Part shown: piece after piece, positions 1 to 6,284 of the stretch
Position numbering within the stretch: position 1 is the first letter of the stretch
Layout of the letters: each line of letters opens with the position of its first letter
Assembly: GCA_003165115.1 (NCBI GenBank)
Contig: PLSJ01000029.1
Location: 1 to 14,948 of the forward strand
Length of the DNA stretch: 14,948 nucleotides
Origin: Syntrophaceae bacterium
Lineage (GTDB): Bacteria; Desulfobacterota; Syntrophorhabdia; Syntrophorhabdales; WCHB1-27
Reading direction: 5' to 3'
The notes under the pieces: model-generated
The model's input: the letters and a program-made list of their open reading frames with translations, nothing else
Databases searched by the model: none
What the model was told of the DNA's origin: nothing
Made by a program: the position numbers and the translations under genes

Positions 1-24
1 GATTTCGAAAAGCGGTACCCAGTA

Positions 25-51
25 GTGTCAAGGACCAAGGTATATACCCAC
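25..51 (+). repeat. IS21 left terminal inverted repeat
   Basis: It begins GTGTCAAGGACCAAGG and ends TATATACCCAC. It matches the reverse complement of 2544-2570 at nearly all of 27 positions, differing only in the AGGACCA / GAGGGCCAT part. Confidence 0.9.
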
Positions 52-56
52 GCCCG

Positions 57-76
57 GGGCCGCGGCAAATCCCCAC
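57..76 (+). repeat. IS21 internal end repeat, left side
   Basis: GGGCCGCGGCAAATCCCCAC matches the reverse complement of the right-side internal repeats (GTGGGGAATTACCTTGGCCC) at 16 of 20 positions. It is a probable second transposase-binding site. Confidence 0.65.
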
Positions 77-99
77 TTCTCCCGCTCTGAGGTGGTGCG

Positions 100-846
100 T
101 TACTGCCGGGTCTTTGGACTCAGTTTTTTCCTATAGGACTCTCCTTCATCAATCATAATGTGATGGGCATGGTGGGCCAGGCGGTCGAGCGCCGAGTTGG
201 CCATGACCGGGTCGGGGAACAGGGCCACCCAGTCCTGCGGCGGCCGGTTGCTCGTGATGATAATCGACGATCTCAGATGGCGCTCCGTGATGACCTCGTA
301 GATGTCCTCCGCCTGGATGGGCGTGAGCCCGGTGAGTCCAAAATCATCAATAATCAGAAGATCGGGGTGAAGGTACTTCTTGACCTGTCTCTCCCAGGAC
401 TGATCGGCACGTGAGGCGAAGAGGTGCCTGAGCATCTTGGCCGCCTTCACAAAGAGGACGCTGTACCCCCTCCTACAGGCCTCGTGACCGAGCGCCTGAG
501 AAAGGTGGGTCTTCCCAACGCCAGCGGGGCCGTAGATCAGGACATGCTCCCTCTTCTCGATAAAGAGGCAGGTGGCGAGGTCGGTAATGGTCCCTCGTCT
601 GATCTTCGGGTTGAAGGCGAAGTCGAAGCCCTCCAACGTCTTCTCTTCTTCGAAAGACGCCTTCTGTATCCGCACGGTAAGCTTCTTCGCCTCCCTCCTC
701 TCGATCTCGTCCTGTATGGCGAGGGCAAGGAAGGCAAGATACGAGAGCTCATCTTTTTCAGCCTGTGCCACTCTGAGCTCAAGGGTTTCCCCAAACCCTC
801 CGAGCTTGAGCTTACGGAGATCGGCCATGAGGTGGTGATCAATCAT
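100..846 (-). CDS. istB: IS21-family transposition helper ATPase IstB
   Basis: This is the AAA+ ATPase that works with the IstA transposase, loading it onto target DNA and controlling target choice. The 248-residue reading shows Walker A GPAGVGKT (about 106-113), Walker B LLIIDDFG (about 163-170), a sensor-1-like ITSN (about 197-200) and a late Arg in a DRL motif (about 221-223). Length and motif order are normal for IstB. I chose the ATG at 846 because it follows AGGGAGG at good spacing and overlaps the istA stop by 8 nt, the usual translational coupling. An upstream in-frame ATG at 933 would add 29 low-complexity residues inside istA. There is no sign of frameshift or truncation. Confidence 0.95.
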   Translation of the reverse strand: MIDHHLMADLRKLKLGGFGETLELRVAQAEKDELSYLAFLALAIQDEIERREAKKLTVRIQKASFEEEKTLEGFDFAFNPKIRRGTITDLATCLFIEKREHVLIYGPAGVGKTHLSQALGHEACRRGYSVLFVKAAKMLRHLFASRADQSWERQVKKYLHPDLLIIDDFGLTGLTPIQAEDIYEVITERHLRSSIIITSNRPPQDWVALFPDPVMANSALDRLAHHAHHIMIDEGESYRKKLSPKTRQ

Positions 847-2398
847 GGTATACCTCCCTGCTGAAGTACGAGGGTTCCCGGAGGAACCGCTGCCCGAGAT
901 CCGAAAGCGGCGCCCGATGCGTCGGCTGTTCATCGGATATGCCGTTCTCCAGCATCGCCTTGATGCTTCTATATCTGGTAGCGCCGTAGCTCAGTGCCCT
1001 TTCCGCTACCCTCTCGATATCGCCCGAGTACTTCTCGGCAAGACGGAGAAGGGCCTGGGCCTTTCTGAGGTTCTTCATGGCGCCCTCTTTGAGGATGGCG
1101 GTGACGAGCGCCTCCGTGTGGGGACCGAACTCGGCTGCCTTCTTCCTGCACCATGTGGGCGTCGCCATGAGAAAGGCGAGCTTCTCCGGAGGATAGTCCG
1201 TCTGGTCCGTCACCCACCGCCCGGGGCTATGGGACCGGGGATGGACCTTGATACGCTCCTGGTCCAAGAAGATCTCGGTGACCTTCTGCGTTCCCTTCGC
1301 CCATACCTTCCTGCCGATATACCTCGTGGGCAGAGAATAGTAGGACTTGTCGAAGACGATGTGGTGGTCGGGGTGGACGGTGCACTCTTTCCACAAGGGG
1401 CGCTCGAAGGGCGCCGATGGCAGCGATATCAGATGCTGCTTTTCATCTGTCACAAAGGTAGGATACGGCTTTTTCTTCGTCGTCCCGTGGACCTCCATGC
1501 CGATCTCTTCCTTGCACCACCGGAGGGCCCGCTCGTTCGCCTCGTTGATATCGGCGAAGGTCCTCCCCGCAAGGAGGTGCTTGCGGACGACCGGTACTGT
1601 GCGCTCGACCTTGCCCTTATGCTGGGCCATTCCGATCTTTGCCGGATCGGCCACGAAGCCGTAGAATCTCTCCATGTCGGCATAGGCCCTATTGATTGTC
1701 GGGTCGTAGATGTCGGCCTTGAGGACGCCCGACTTGAGGTTATCCAAAATGATTCTTTTCGGGACGCCCCCGAAGAAAGCGAAGGCACGCTCGTGGCAGT
1801 CGAGCCACATGCCGACATCCTGATGGAAGACGAAACGGACGAACTTGTGACGGCTCGAGGAGAGGGTCATGATGAAAGCCCATGTCTTGTGTCGCTTTTT
1901 TGTCTCGGGATCGTTCATGAGACCCGCGTAGCCAAAGTCGACCTGGGCTTCCTCACCGGGAGGGGTCTCGATGCGGACGGTGGCCTTTGTCCTGCCGAAG
2001 GCGAACTCAGACCGGAGGTAGCGCTTGATCGTCGAGTAGCCGACACGGATGCCGTGGTTCTCTTTAAGAAGCCGCCACACCTGTTTGCCTGTCATTTCCT
2101 TGTCATCGAGGAGCTTCTCGATCTCATCCCTGTGTCGGGCAATGAGATCGAGGGCCGGCGTCTCGAAGGAGCATGCCTGGGCGCTTAAGAGGCCTTTCAG
2201 CTTGCCCACGAGCTCCTGCTCGTCGGGTGCCGGTCCGCCCCCCTGGGCGATCCCCAATGATCCTGCGATACGGACATACTTTCGCACGGTCTTTCTGTCC
2301 AGACCCAAGGACCGGCTGATGTTCTGGATCTTCATTCCTTTGTGCCACTGGTAGATTGTCTCCACAACTTCATTCATCGGTATATCCCTCCTTGCCAT
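839..2398 (-). CDS. istA: IS21-family transposase IstA
   Basis: This is the DDE (RNase H-fold) transposase that cuts and joins the element ends. In 519 residues it has an N-terminal helix-turn-helix (about 8-42, with GLDRKTVRKYV as the recognition region). A catalytic core follows: D154 in QVDFG, D219 in ILDN and E265 in HKGKVER. A C-terminal region of unassigned function completes it. Length and motif order fit IstA. The start at 2398 follows GAGGAGGGATC. A second ATG seven codons in (2377) also has an AGGAGG upstream and is a plausible alternative. It is transcribed ahead of istB from the right end of the element. Confidence 0.95.
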   Translation of the reverse strand: MARRDIPMNEVVETIYQWHKGMKIQNISRSLGLDRKTVRKYVRIAGSLGIAQGGGPAPDEQELVGKLKGLLSAQACSFETPALDLIARHRDEIEKLLDDKEMTGKQVWRLLKENHGIRVGYSTIKRYLRSEFAFGRTKATVRIETPPGEEAQVDFGYAGLMNDPETKKRHKTWAFIMTLSSSRHKFVRFVFHQDVGMWLDCHERAFAFFGGVPKRIILDNLKSGVLKADIYDPTINRAYADMERFYGFVADPAKIGMAQHKGKVERTVPVVRKHLLAGRTFADINEANERALRWCKEEIGMEVHGTTKKKPYPTFVTDEKQHLISLPSAPFERPLWKECTVHPDHHIVFDKSYYSLPTRYIGRKVWAKGTQKVTEIFLDQERIKVHPRSHSPGRWVTDQTDYPPEKLAFLMATPTWCRKKAAEFGPHTEALVTAILKEGAMKNLRKAQALLRLAEKYSGDIERVAERALSYGATRYRSIKAMLENGISDEQPTHRAPLSDLGQRFLREPSYFSREVYHD

Positions 2399-2408
2399 GA
2401 TCCCTCCT

Positions 2409-2429
2409 CACTCGTGTCAATCACGAGTG
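2409..2429. promoter_or_regulatory. Hairpin/operator-like palindrome upstream of istA
   Basis: CACTCGTG-TCAAT-CACGAGTG is a perfect 8-bp inverted repeat 11 nt ahead of the istA start, and it overlaps the approach to its ribosome binding site. A related half (TTCGTGTCCA) lies at 2446-2455. It could be an operator or an RNA hairpin that limits transposase translation; the role is inferred. Confidence 0.5.
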
Positions 2430-2474
2430 GCAGAAATCATGCCTATTCGTGTCCACCTTCAGAGGCGGCACAAA

Positions 2475-2519
2475 GTGGGGAATTACCTTGGCCCTGCTAC
2501 TGGGGAATTACCTTGGCCC
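2475..2519 (+). repeat. IS21 internal end repeats, right side (two copies)
   Basis: Two direct copies are present: GTGGGGAATTACCTTGGCCC at 2475-2494 and CTGGGGAATTACCTTGGCCC at 2500-2519. They are related to the terminal copy GTGGGTATATACCATGGCCC at 2544-2563. Multiple end repeats of this kind are expected IstA-binding sites in the IS21 family. Confidence 0.8.
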
Positions 2520-2540
2520 CGATGGCCTTATGTATGGCCC

Positions 2541-3545
2541 CTAGTGGGTATATACCATGGCCCTCGACACACGTTCAGTGAAAACTGTTTCAAGTTCTTT
2601 TTTTAAGTCATCGGATGCTTGAATCTCAGCGGCATTGCCCGTCCCTAGTTTCTTCCAGATGTCAAAATTATAATGACTAACGTTTCTCAAAATGTCCGAG
2701 ACGTCTGCAACCGCAAACCCTTGCTTAATCTTCAATGTATAGTTAAAGATTACAGGAAACGCTTTGAACATCGCGCCGAATCCAGTCGTTTTGAAAAATA
2801 TTGAGTCCTCTTTGTTGAAATACTTTGGAAAAATATTTTTTGTTCCTCGGTAGTAATTGTCGACTACACCTACCTGTTCCTGAAAACTGTAGGCCGACAG
2901 AAAGCCTTTGCCTTCCGACACTAAGGGCGCTACTGCCTTAATAAACGTGGTGAGTGATATTTCTCCTTGTTTTGGGCTAGTAATTGCCACAACCTTACCA
3001 AAAAACGGTGATTCCTCGTTTCTCTTCAGATCTGTTGCTATGTCGCTCGCTCTTTCCTTGGATCTGTCCGTAGCATTCTTCCCCGCCAAATGCTTGAGTA
3101 GGTCATAATATAACGAAGTGGGTACTCCTTTAGCTTCCTTATTTATTGTGATAAATTGATTAATTTGCTCTTCGATGTTTATGTCTAGGAATGCGACAAT
3201 GGGAATAATAAGATTTGTACCCGACTTATAAGCGCCAGCAATCCTGTGCTGACCGTCGATAATCCATCCCACATCCGGTTCATCACTAATCGTGATCTGG
3301 TCATCTTCGATGCTATATTTACCAGTTTCTAGTGACGCTAACACACTCAATGGCAACGCCTTATTTGCTGCCACATATTTTGATATCACGTCAACCCTGC
3401 TTTGGGATAGGGTTCTTTGGTAACCTTCATCCTTATTCTCGATTCTTCTGTTAATTGAAAAGTGTTCATAAATATCCTTAACGGGCGCACAAAATACCAC
3501 TAGTCCATATTTTCCTTGTTCAAAGGATATCAATTTATAAGACAT
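2541..3545 (-). CDS. DGQHR-domain (DndB-like) protein, 3' end truncated by IS21
   Basis: The protein carries the signature WIIDGQHRIAGA (about 94-105), which defines the DGQHR family. That family includes DndB, the regulator found with DNA phosphorothioation systems, and related stand-alone proteins in mobile regions. Other family-like parts are QRTLSQSRVDVISKYV (about 43-58) and FITINKEAKGVPTSL (about 131-145). The start is supported by GGGAGG 5 nt before the ATG. The reading frame runs into the IS21 right end: residue 325 is the last before the element, and the last nine residues plus the stop come from the IS. The native C terminus is therefore lost. Base composition is clearly more AT-rich than its neighbours, which suggests separate origin. 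It lies downstream of the R-M genes on the same strand. No dndC, dndD or dndE is visible. Function and activity are unknown. Confidence 0.8.
   Translation of the reverse strand: MSYKLISFEQGKYGLVVFCAPVKDIYEHFSINRRIENKDEGYQRTLSQSRVDVISKYVAANKALPLSVLASLETGKYSIEDDQITISDEPDVGWIIDGQHRIAGAYKSGTNLIIPIVAFLDINIEEQINQFITINKEAKGVPTSLYYDLLKHLAGKNATDRSKERASDIATDLKRNEESPFFGKVVAITSPKQGEISLTTFIKAVAPLVSEGKGFLSAYSFQEQVGVVDNYYRGTKNIFPKYFNKEDSIFFKTTGFGAMFKAFPVIFNYTLKIKQGFAVADVSDILRNVSHYNFDIWKKLGTGNAAEIQASDDLKKELETVFTERVSRAMVYTH
2544..2570 (+). repeat. IS21 right terminal inverted repeat
   Basis: It runs from GTGGGTATATACC to CCCTCGACAC and is the partner of 25-51. It also supplies the last nine codons and the stop of the truncated DGQHR gene on the minus strand. 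Confidence 0.9.
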
Positions 3546-3703
3546 ATTATCCTCCCAGTTTCTTCTGTATAGCTCGTCGCGCTAAGGGGACACCCTTCAT
3601 TTATTTGAATACCCTTCCTGAATGGTTCTACGGACAGGCGGGGCAGAACAATTGACTGCCCGTGTCACAGACTCGCCTGAAGAACTTGTTGAGCAGTCTT
3701 TGT
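3546..3703. other. Intergenic spacer between endonuclease and DGQHR gene
   Basis: I see no gene here. It holds the DGQHR gene's ribosome binding site next to 3546 and a small inverted repeat GGGCAG...CTGCCC (3641-3661) with no T-run, so it is not a convincing terminator. I could not settle whether the DGQHR gene has its own promoter here or is read through from the R-M genes. Confidence 0.4.
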
Positions 3704-4315
3704 CTATGGTGCAATTCCGACGATGACGAGTGGAACGGCCGGAACGCCCCTGCCCTGCCTGACCACATTGTAAAGTTCTCCCTCGTAATAGGGGACACCG
3801 GAACTCATCTGAGCCTGTAAGGATTTCATCGGAAGAATCTCTATGCCCACGTCGATCCGATCGCCGACATAAAAGGCCAGATGCTTCACGAAAAGATCGT
3901 AAGCTACAAAGGCATATTTTCCGAATTGTACCTCGATAGCGACACGGTCTTTGATAAAATCAGTTTGGTTGTAGCTGAAGATGGGCGTTTCGCCCGCTTC
4001 TTCTATCTCCTTTTTCTGTTCCTGTGGCGACATCGTGAGGGTCTTGCGGATGAGCTTTGCGTTCTTGGTAACCCAATAGCTTACCCTGCTCTCTTCCCAG
4101 GACCGGGCGCGAAGGAGCTTTGAAAAGGATGAGTTCATCGCAATGGGGCTACAAAGAAGCTTCCCCTTCATTGTCTTTTCCTTAGATACCTTGGTCTTGC
4201 AAGCTTCTGCATCAACTTCGGCAACGACGTCTTGGATTTCCTTCCACAATTCCGGCCGGTGGACTATGAGAAATTCCACGCCGTTAAGATGGGAGTATGT
4301 TTCGACAATTCTCAT
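3704..4315 (-). CDS. Type II restriction endonuclease, BstYI/BglII family
   Basis: This is a 203-residue PD-(D/E)XK-type nuclease. The core reads NQTDFIKDRVAIEVQFGKYA (about 116-135) and gives D119, then eight residues, then E128-V-Q130. That is the D-X8-E-X-Q active site of the BglII group, where Gln replaces the usual Lys. The N terminus (MRIVETYSHLNGVEF) and C terminus (YNVVRQGRGVPA...VGIAP) resemble what I recall of BstYI, which has about this length and cuts R^GATCY. The predicted target is therefore RGATCY or the narrower AGATCT. The start overlaps the methyltransferase stop as ATGA, so translation is coupled and the modification enzyme is made first. The predicted role is defence and stabilisation of the island. 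The target is inferred from family, not seen. Confidence 0.9.
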   Translation of the reverse strand: MRIVETYSHLNGVEFLIVHRPELWKEIQDVVAEVDAEACKTKVSKEKTMKGKLLCSPIAMNSSFSKLLRARSWEESRVSYWVTKNAKLIRKTLTMSPQEQKKEIEEAGETPIFSYNQTDFIKDRVAIEVQFGKYAFVAYDLFVKHLAFYVGDRIDVGIEILPMKSLQAQMSSGVPYYEGELYNVVRQGRGVPAVPLVIVGIAP

Positions 4316-5280
4316 TTTGTAGTGTACCCCGTTTTTTTCTCAAGCAGTCGAGACTGCTTCTCGTCTTGCTTCTGACCCCAGGGCGCAATACGGAGGCTGT
4401 TTCCTGCTTCGTCCGGGTCATAGATGGGTTTATACATGGGCCGAGTTCTGAGGGTGCCCGTCACTTCCTCTTGAATGCGCCGTTTTGCGAGATGGACGTA
4501 TTTTTCAACCATCTCGGCGCCTGCTCCGCGACGTTTATGACGAACGGCTGCAACTATGGTGGTGCCGGTGCCCAAGAACGGGTCGAATATCCAATCTCCT
4601 TCATTGGTCATCGAGAGCACGAAGCGTTCGATGAGTTCAACAGGAAACTGGCACGGATGATCTGTCTTTTCGACGTGGTTGCTCTTTACGTTGGGGATAT
4701 CCCACAAGTCGCCGGGATTCTTTCCGAGTGGATTGCACGAGTATTTACCGGCATTCGGTCCCTTGAAGTACTTCTTGCCGGGATATTTTTGTGGAACCCT
4801 CACGGGATCAAGGTTGAAAGTGTAGTCCTCGCTTTTCGTAAACCATATGATGGTTTCATATCGGCCGGAAAACCGGCGGCTACAGTGCAATCCGTGCTCG
4901 AAATGCCAGATGATCCTATTTCGCATTCTCAAGCCCGAACCCGTAAAGATAGGGTATAGGACCGTGTCCAGAGGTATGATGGCTCCGTTGTCGACGTAGT
5001 TCCCTACCTGCCAACAGATGCTGCCCCGAGGAGAGAGGCACCGCGCACACTCCCGGATGACAGCGGCTTGCTGCTCAAGGTAACTCTCAATTTTCAATCT
5101 CTTTTCATACTCTTTCCCAATGTTGTAAGGCGGTGATGTGATAACCAGGGCGAGAGATTCGTCCGGGATGGTCCTTAGCAAATCCAGACAGTCACCCGGG
5201 AAGAGTACGATGTGCTCTGAGAGGGAAAACGTGTCCGCCATTTCAGTGGTGTCGAACATGTGACTATGATAGCACAACAT
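4312..5280 (-). CDS. DNA methyltransferase, beta class, probable N4-cytosine type
   Basis: This is the modification partner of the BstYI-like nuclease. Catalytic motif IV is TSPPYNIG (about 48-55) near the N terminus. The AdoMet-binding motif I FDPFLGTGTT (about 232-241) comes late, preceded by a motif X-like HPCQFPVELIERF (about 208-220). This IV-then-I order defines the beta class. TSPPY rather than DPPY is typical of N4-cytosine enzymes, which fits known methylases of the BglII/BstYI groups. The C-terminal part (after about 285) looks like an extension. The start is uncertain: ATGs at 5280, 5259 and 5241 are in frame and none has a strong ribosome binding site; 5280 has a weak GGA. It is divergent from the integrase operon. 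Confidence 0.9.
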   Translation of the reverse strand: MLCYHSHMFDTTEMADTFSLSEHIVLFPGDCLDLLRTIPDESLALVITSPPYNIGKEYEKRLKIESYLEQQAAVIRECARCLSPRGSICWQVGNYVDNGAIIPLDTVLYPIFTGSGLRMRNRIIWHFEHGLHCSRRFSGRYETIIWFTKSEDYTFNLDPVRVPQKYPGKKYFKGPNAGKYSCNPLGKNPGDLWDIPNVKSNHVEKTDHPCQFPVELIERFVLSMTNEGDWIFDPFLGTGTTIVAAVRHKRRGAGAEMVEKYVHLAKRRIQEEVTGTLRTRPMYKPIYDPDEAGNSLRIAPWGQKQDEKQSRLLEKKTGYTTK

Positions 5281-5314
5281 GGGGTTCCGTAGTCAATCTG
5301 TTCATGTCTCTTGA

Positions 5315-5358
5315 CCACAATTACAGCCGCAAACATGAAATATATCCGTCGATTGTGG
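5315..5358. repeat. Spaced inverted repeat upstream of the methyltransferase gene
   Basis: CCACAAT (5315-5321) and ATTGTGG (5352-5358) are exact inverted copies about 30 nt apart, in the divergent region between the methyltransferase and the ribbon-helix-helix gene. It may be a regulator-binding pair; there is no direct support for function. Confidence 0.3.
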
Positions 5359-5397
5359 ACCGACCTCCGTTTCTGAAAAAACTTATAAAAATATTTC

Positions 5398-5426
5398 TTG
5401 ACAATAATAATATGTCTTATTATGAT
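5398..5426 (+). promoter_or_regulatory. Sigma-70 promoter of the RHH-xis-int operon
   Basis: TTGACA (5398-5403) and TATGAT (5421-5426) are separated by 17 nt, close to consensus. The start codon at 5457 follows after a short leader with the strong ribosome binding site AAGGAGGTGAG. Confidence 0.8.
5404..5423. promoter_or_regulatory. Operator-like palindrome inside the operon promoter
   Basis: ATAATAA-TATGTC-TTATTAT is a perfect 7-bp inverted repeat filling the spacer and the first half of the -10 box. A protein bound here would block RNA polymerase. The first gene of the operon looks like a ribbon-helix-helix protein, so autorepression is a reasonable guess. Confidence 0.5.
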
Positions 5427-5456
5427 TATGGTAGACAGTAATAAGGAGGTGAGAAG

Positions 5457-6080
5457 ATGCCGAAGAAGGTAAAGTCGTTCGCCATGGAAGAAGAGCCATA
5501 TGAAGAACTGTTCAGGATATTCAAGGACAGCGACGCCGAAGTGAATATTTCGTACTGCATGAACAAGTACGTCAAAGACTTCTTACGCTATCTCAAGCCG
5601 ATCATGCAAGTCCTTGAGGCATCCTCGGACTACAACGTGCCCATAGCCTTCATTATCGAGACGAAGGCGAGGGAACCCCTTTTCAAGTTCCTGGACGGAG
5701 ACCCTTCCCCTGGAGCGGAAGATTCGTCTTTGTCTCAGGAGCTTCGGGAACTGCAAGGGAAGTATGACGAGCACATCAAGAGGAATCCGCCCGTCAGACG
5801 GGATACGGTGGGTGAGCTTGGGAAACATCTCCCAATCGGGGCACTTGCGAAGTACATAGCAAGAATGATGGTAGAGGACGCGAGAAACCTGGGGAAGACA
5901 CCGGATGACCGATTCAGAGAGGTGGCAAGGGAGGTGGGAGGGGAGGACTTGATACAGTTCATGAAGGATAGGTTGACCCCGGCACTCGAAAGGACCGGTC
6001 CTGACATGAAGAAACAGGCCTCTAGGACAAAACGGGGAATCCAGGGTGAAAGTGAGGGAAGCAAGGCCAACAAGAAGTAA
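5457..6080 (+). CDS. Hypothetical protein with ribbon-helix-helix-like N terminus
   Basis: I do not recognise this 207-residue protein as a named family. Its first 47 residues fit a ribbon-helix-helix layout: a short strand (KVKSFAM), a helix (EPYEELFRIFKDS) and a second helix (ISYCMNKYVKDFLRYL). The middle is acidic to mixed and the tail (about 184-207) is rich in Lys and Arg, which suggests nucleic-acid contact. The start is fixed by AAGGAGGTGAG before the ATG. It is the first gene of an operon with the excisionase-like and integrase genes (27-nt gap to the next), so a regulatory or accessory role in island transfer or excision is inferred. It could instead be an island cargo protein. Confidence 0.6.
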   Translation: MPKKVKSFAMEEEPYEELFRIFKDSDAEVNISYCMNKYVKDFLRYLKPIMQVLEASSDYNVPIAFIIETKAREPLFKFLDGDPSPGAEDSSLSQELRELQGKYDEHIKRNPPVRRDTVGELGKHLPIGALAKYIARMMVEDARNLGKTPDDRFREVAREVGGEDLIQFMKDRLTPALERTGPDMKKQASRTKRGIQGESEGSKANKK

Positions 6081-6107
6081 GGCCACAAAACGATAGGGGG
6101 TGCATCC

Positions 6108-6284
6108 ATGATACGTAAACTCCTGAGCTACAAGGACTTGTCGGAAAGATGGCAGATTCGGATTACGACGCTTCGGGTATGGGTCATGGAAAAGAGGCTC
6201 AAGCCCATCAAGTTGGGGCGGCTGGTCAGATTCGCCGAGAGCTACATCGAGGAATTGGAAGCGAAAGGGCTGGTGCCGCGATGA
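6108..6284 (+). CDS. Excisionase-like HTH protein (AlpA/MerR-type, HTH_17)
   Basis: This is a small 58-codon gene. The protein follows the excisionase-family pattern: LLSYKDLSERWQIRITTLRVW (positions 5-25) forms the helix-turn-helix. IKLGRLVRFAESYIEELEA (34-52) forms the wing with the typical G-R-L-V-R-F turn and the closing helix. Proteins of this type bend att DNA and steer the neighbouring integrase towards excision, or act as its activator. The ATG follows a GGGGGTG ribosome binding site. The stop overlaps the integrase start as ATGA (6281-6284), so the two are translationally coupled. Confidence 0.85.
   Translation: MIRKLLSYKDLSERWQIRITTLRVWVMEKRLKPIKLGRLVRFAESYIEELEAKGLVPR

Larger units (their letters stand above)
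25..2570 (-). mobile_element. IS21-family insertion sequence
   Basis: This is a complete-looking element of about 2.55 kb with istA and istB in the order and overlap typical of IS21. It is bounded by 27-bp imperfect inverted repeats (25-51 and 2544-2570), and further copies of the end motif lie inside each end, as is usual for the IstA-binding ends of this family. The conserved TG...CA tips would put the exact ends at 26 and 2569. The flanks show no obvious 4-8 bp target duplication: the left flank ends in CCAGTAG and the right begins with CACGTTC. Both ORFs are intact, so the element may be active. It truncates the DGQHR gene on its right. Confidence 0.93.

Noticed and set aside
847..933. 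Longer IstB beginning at 933
   Set aside because: The added residues (MNSRRIGRRFRISG...) are out-of-frame istA sequence; the ATG at 846 has AGGGAGG and the usual overlap.
845..2188. Long plus-strand open frame of 447 codons
   Set aside because: It is antisense to istA, which has all transposase motifs and good start signals. The plus-strand protein has no recognisable domain.
2541..3545. Complete DNA phosphorothioation (Dnd) system
   Set aside because: Only a DndB-like gene is present; no dndC, dndD, dndE or cysteine desulfurase is in the window, and the neighbours are a methylation-based R-M pair.
4297..4959. Plus-strand open frame of 220 codons
   Set aside because: It is antisense to the DNA methyltransferase, whose motifs IV and I are clear on the minus strand.
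6149..6280. Longer integrase with 44 extra N-terminal residues
   Set aside because: The extra part lies in a wrong frame across the excisionase-like gene. The ATG at 6281 gives a standard ATGA coupling.
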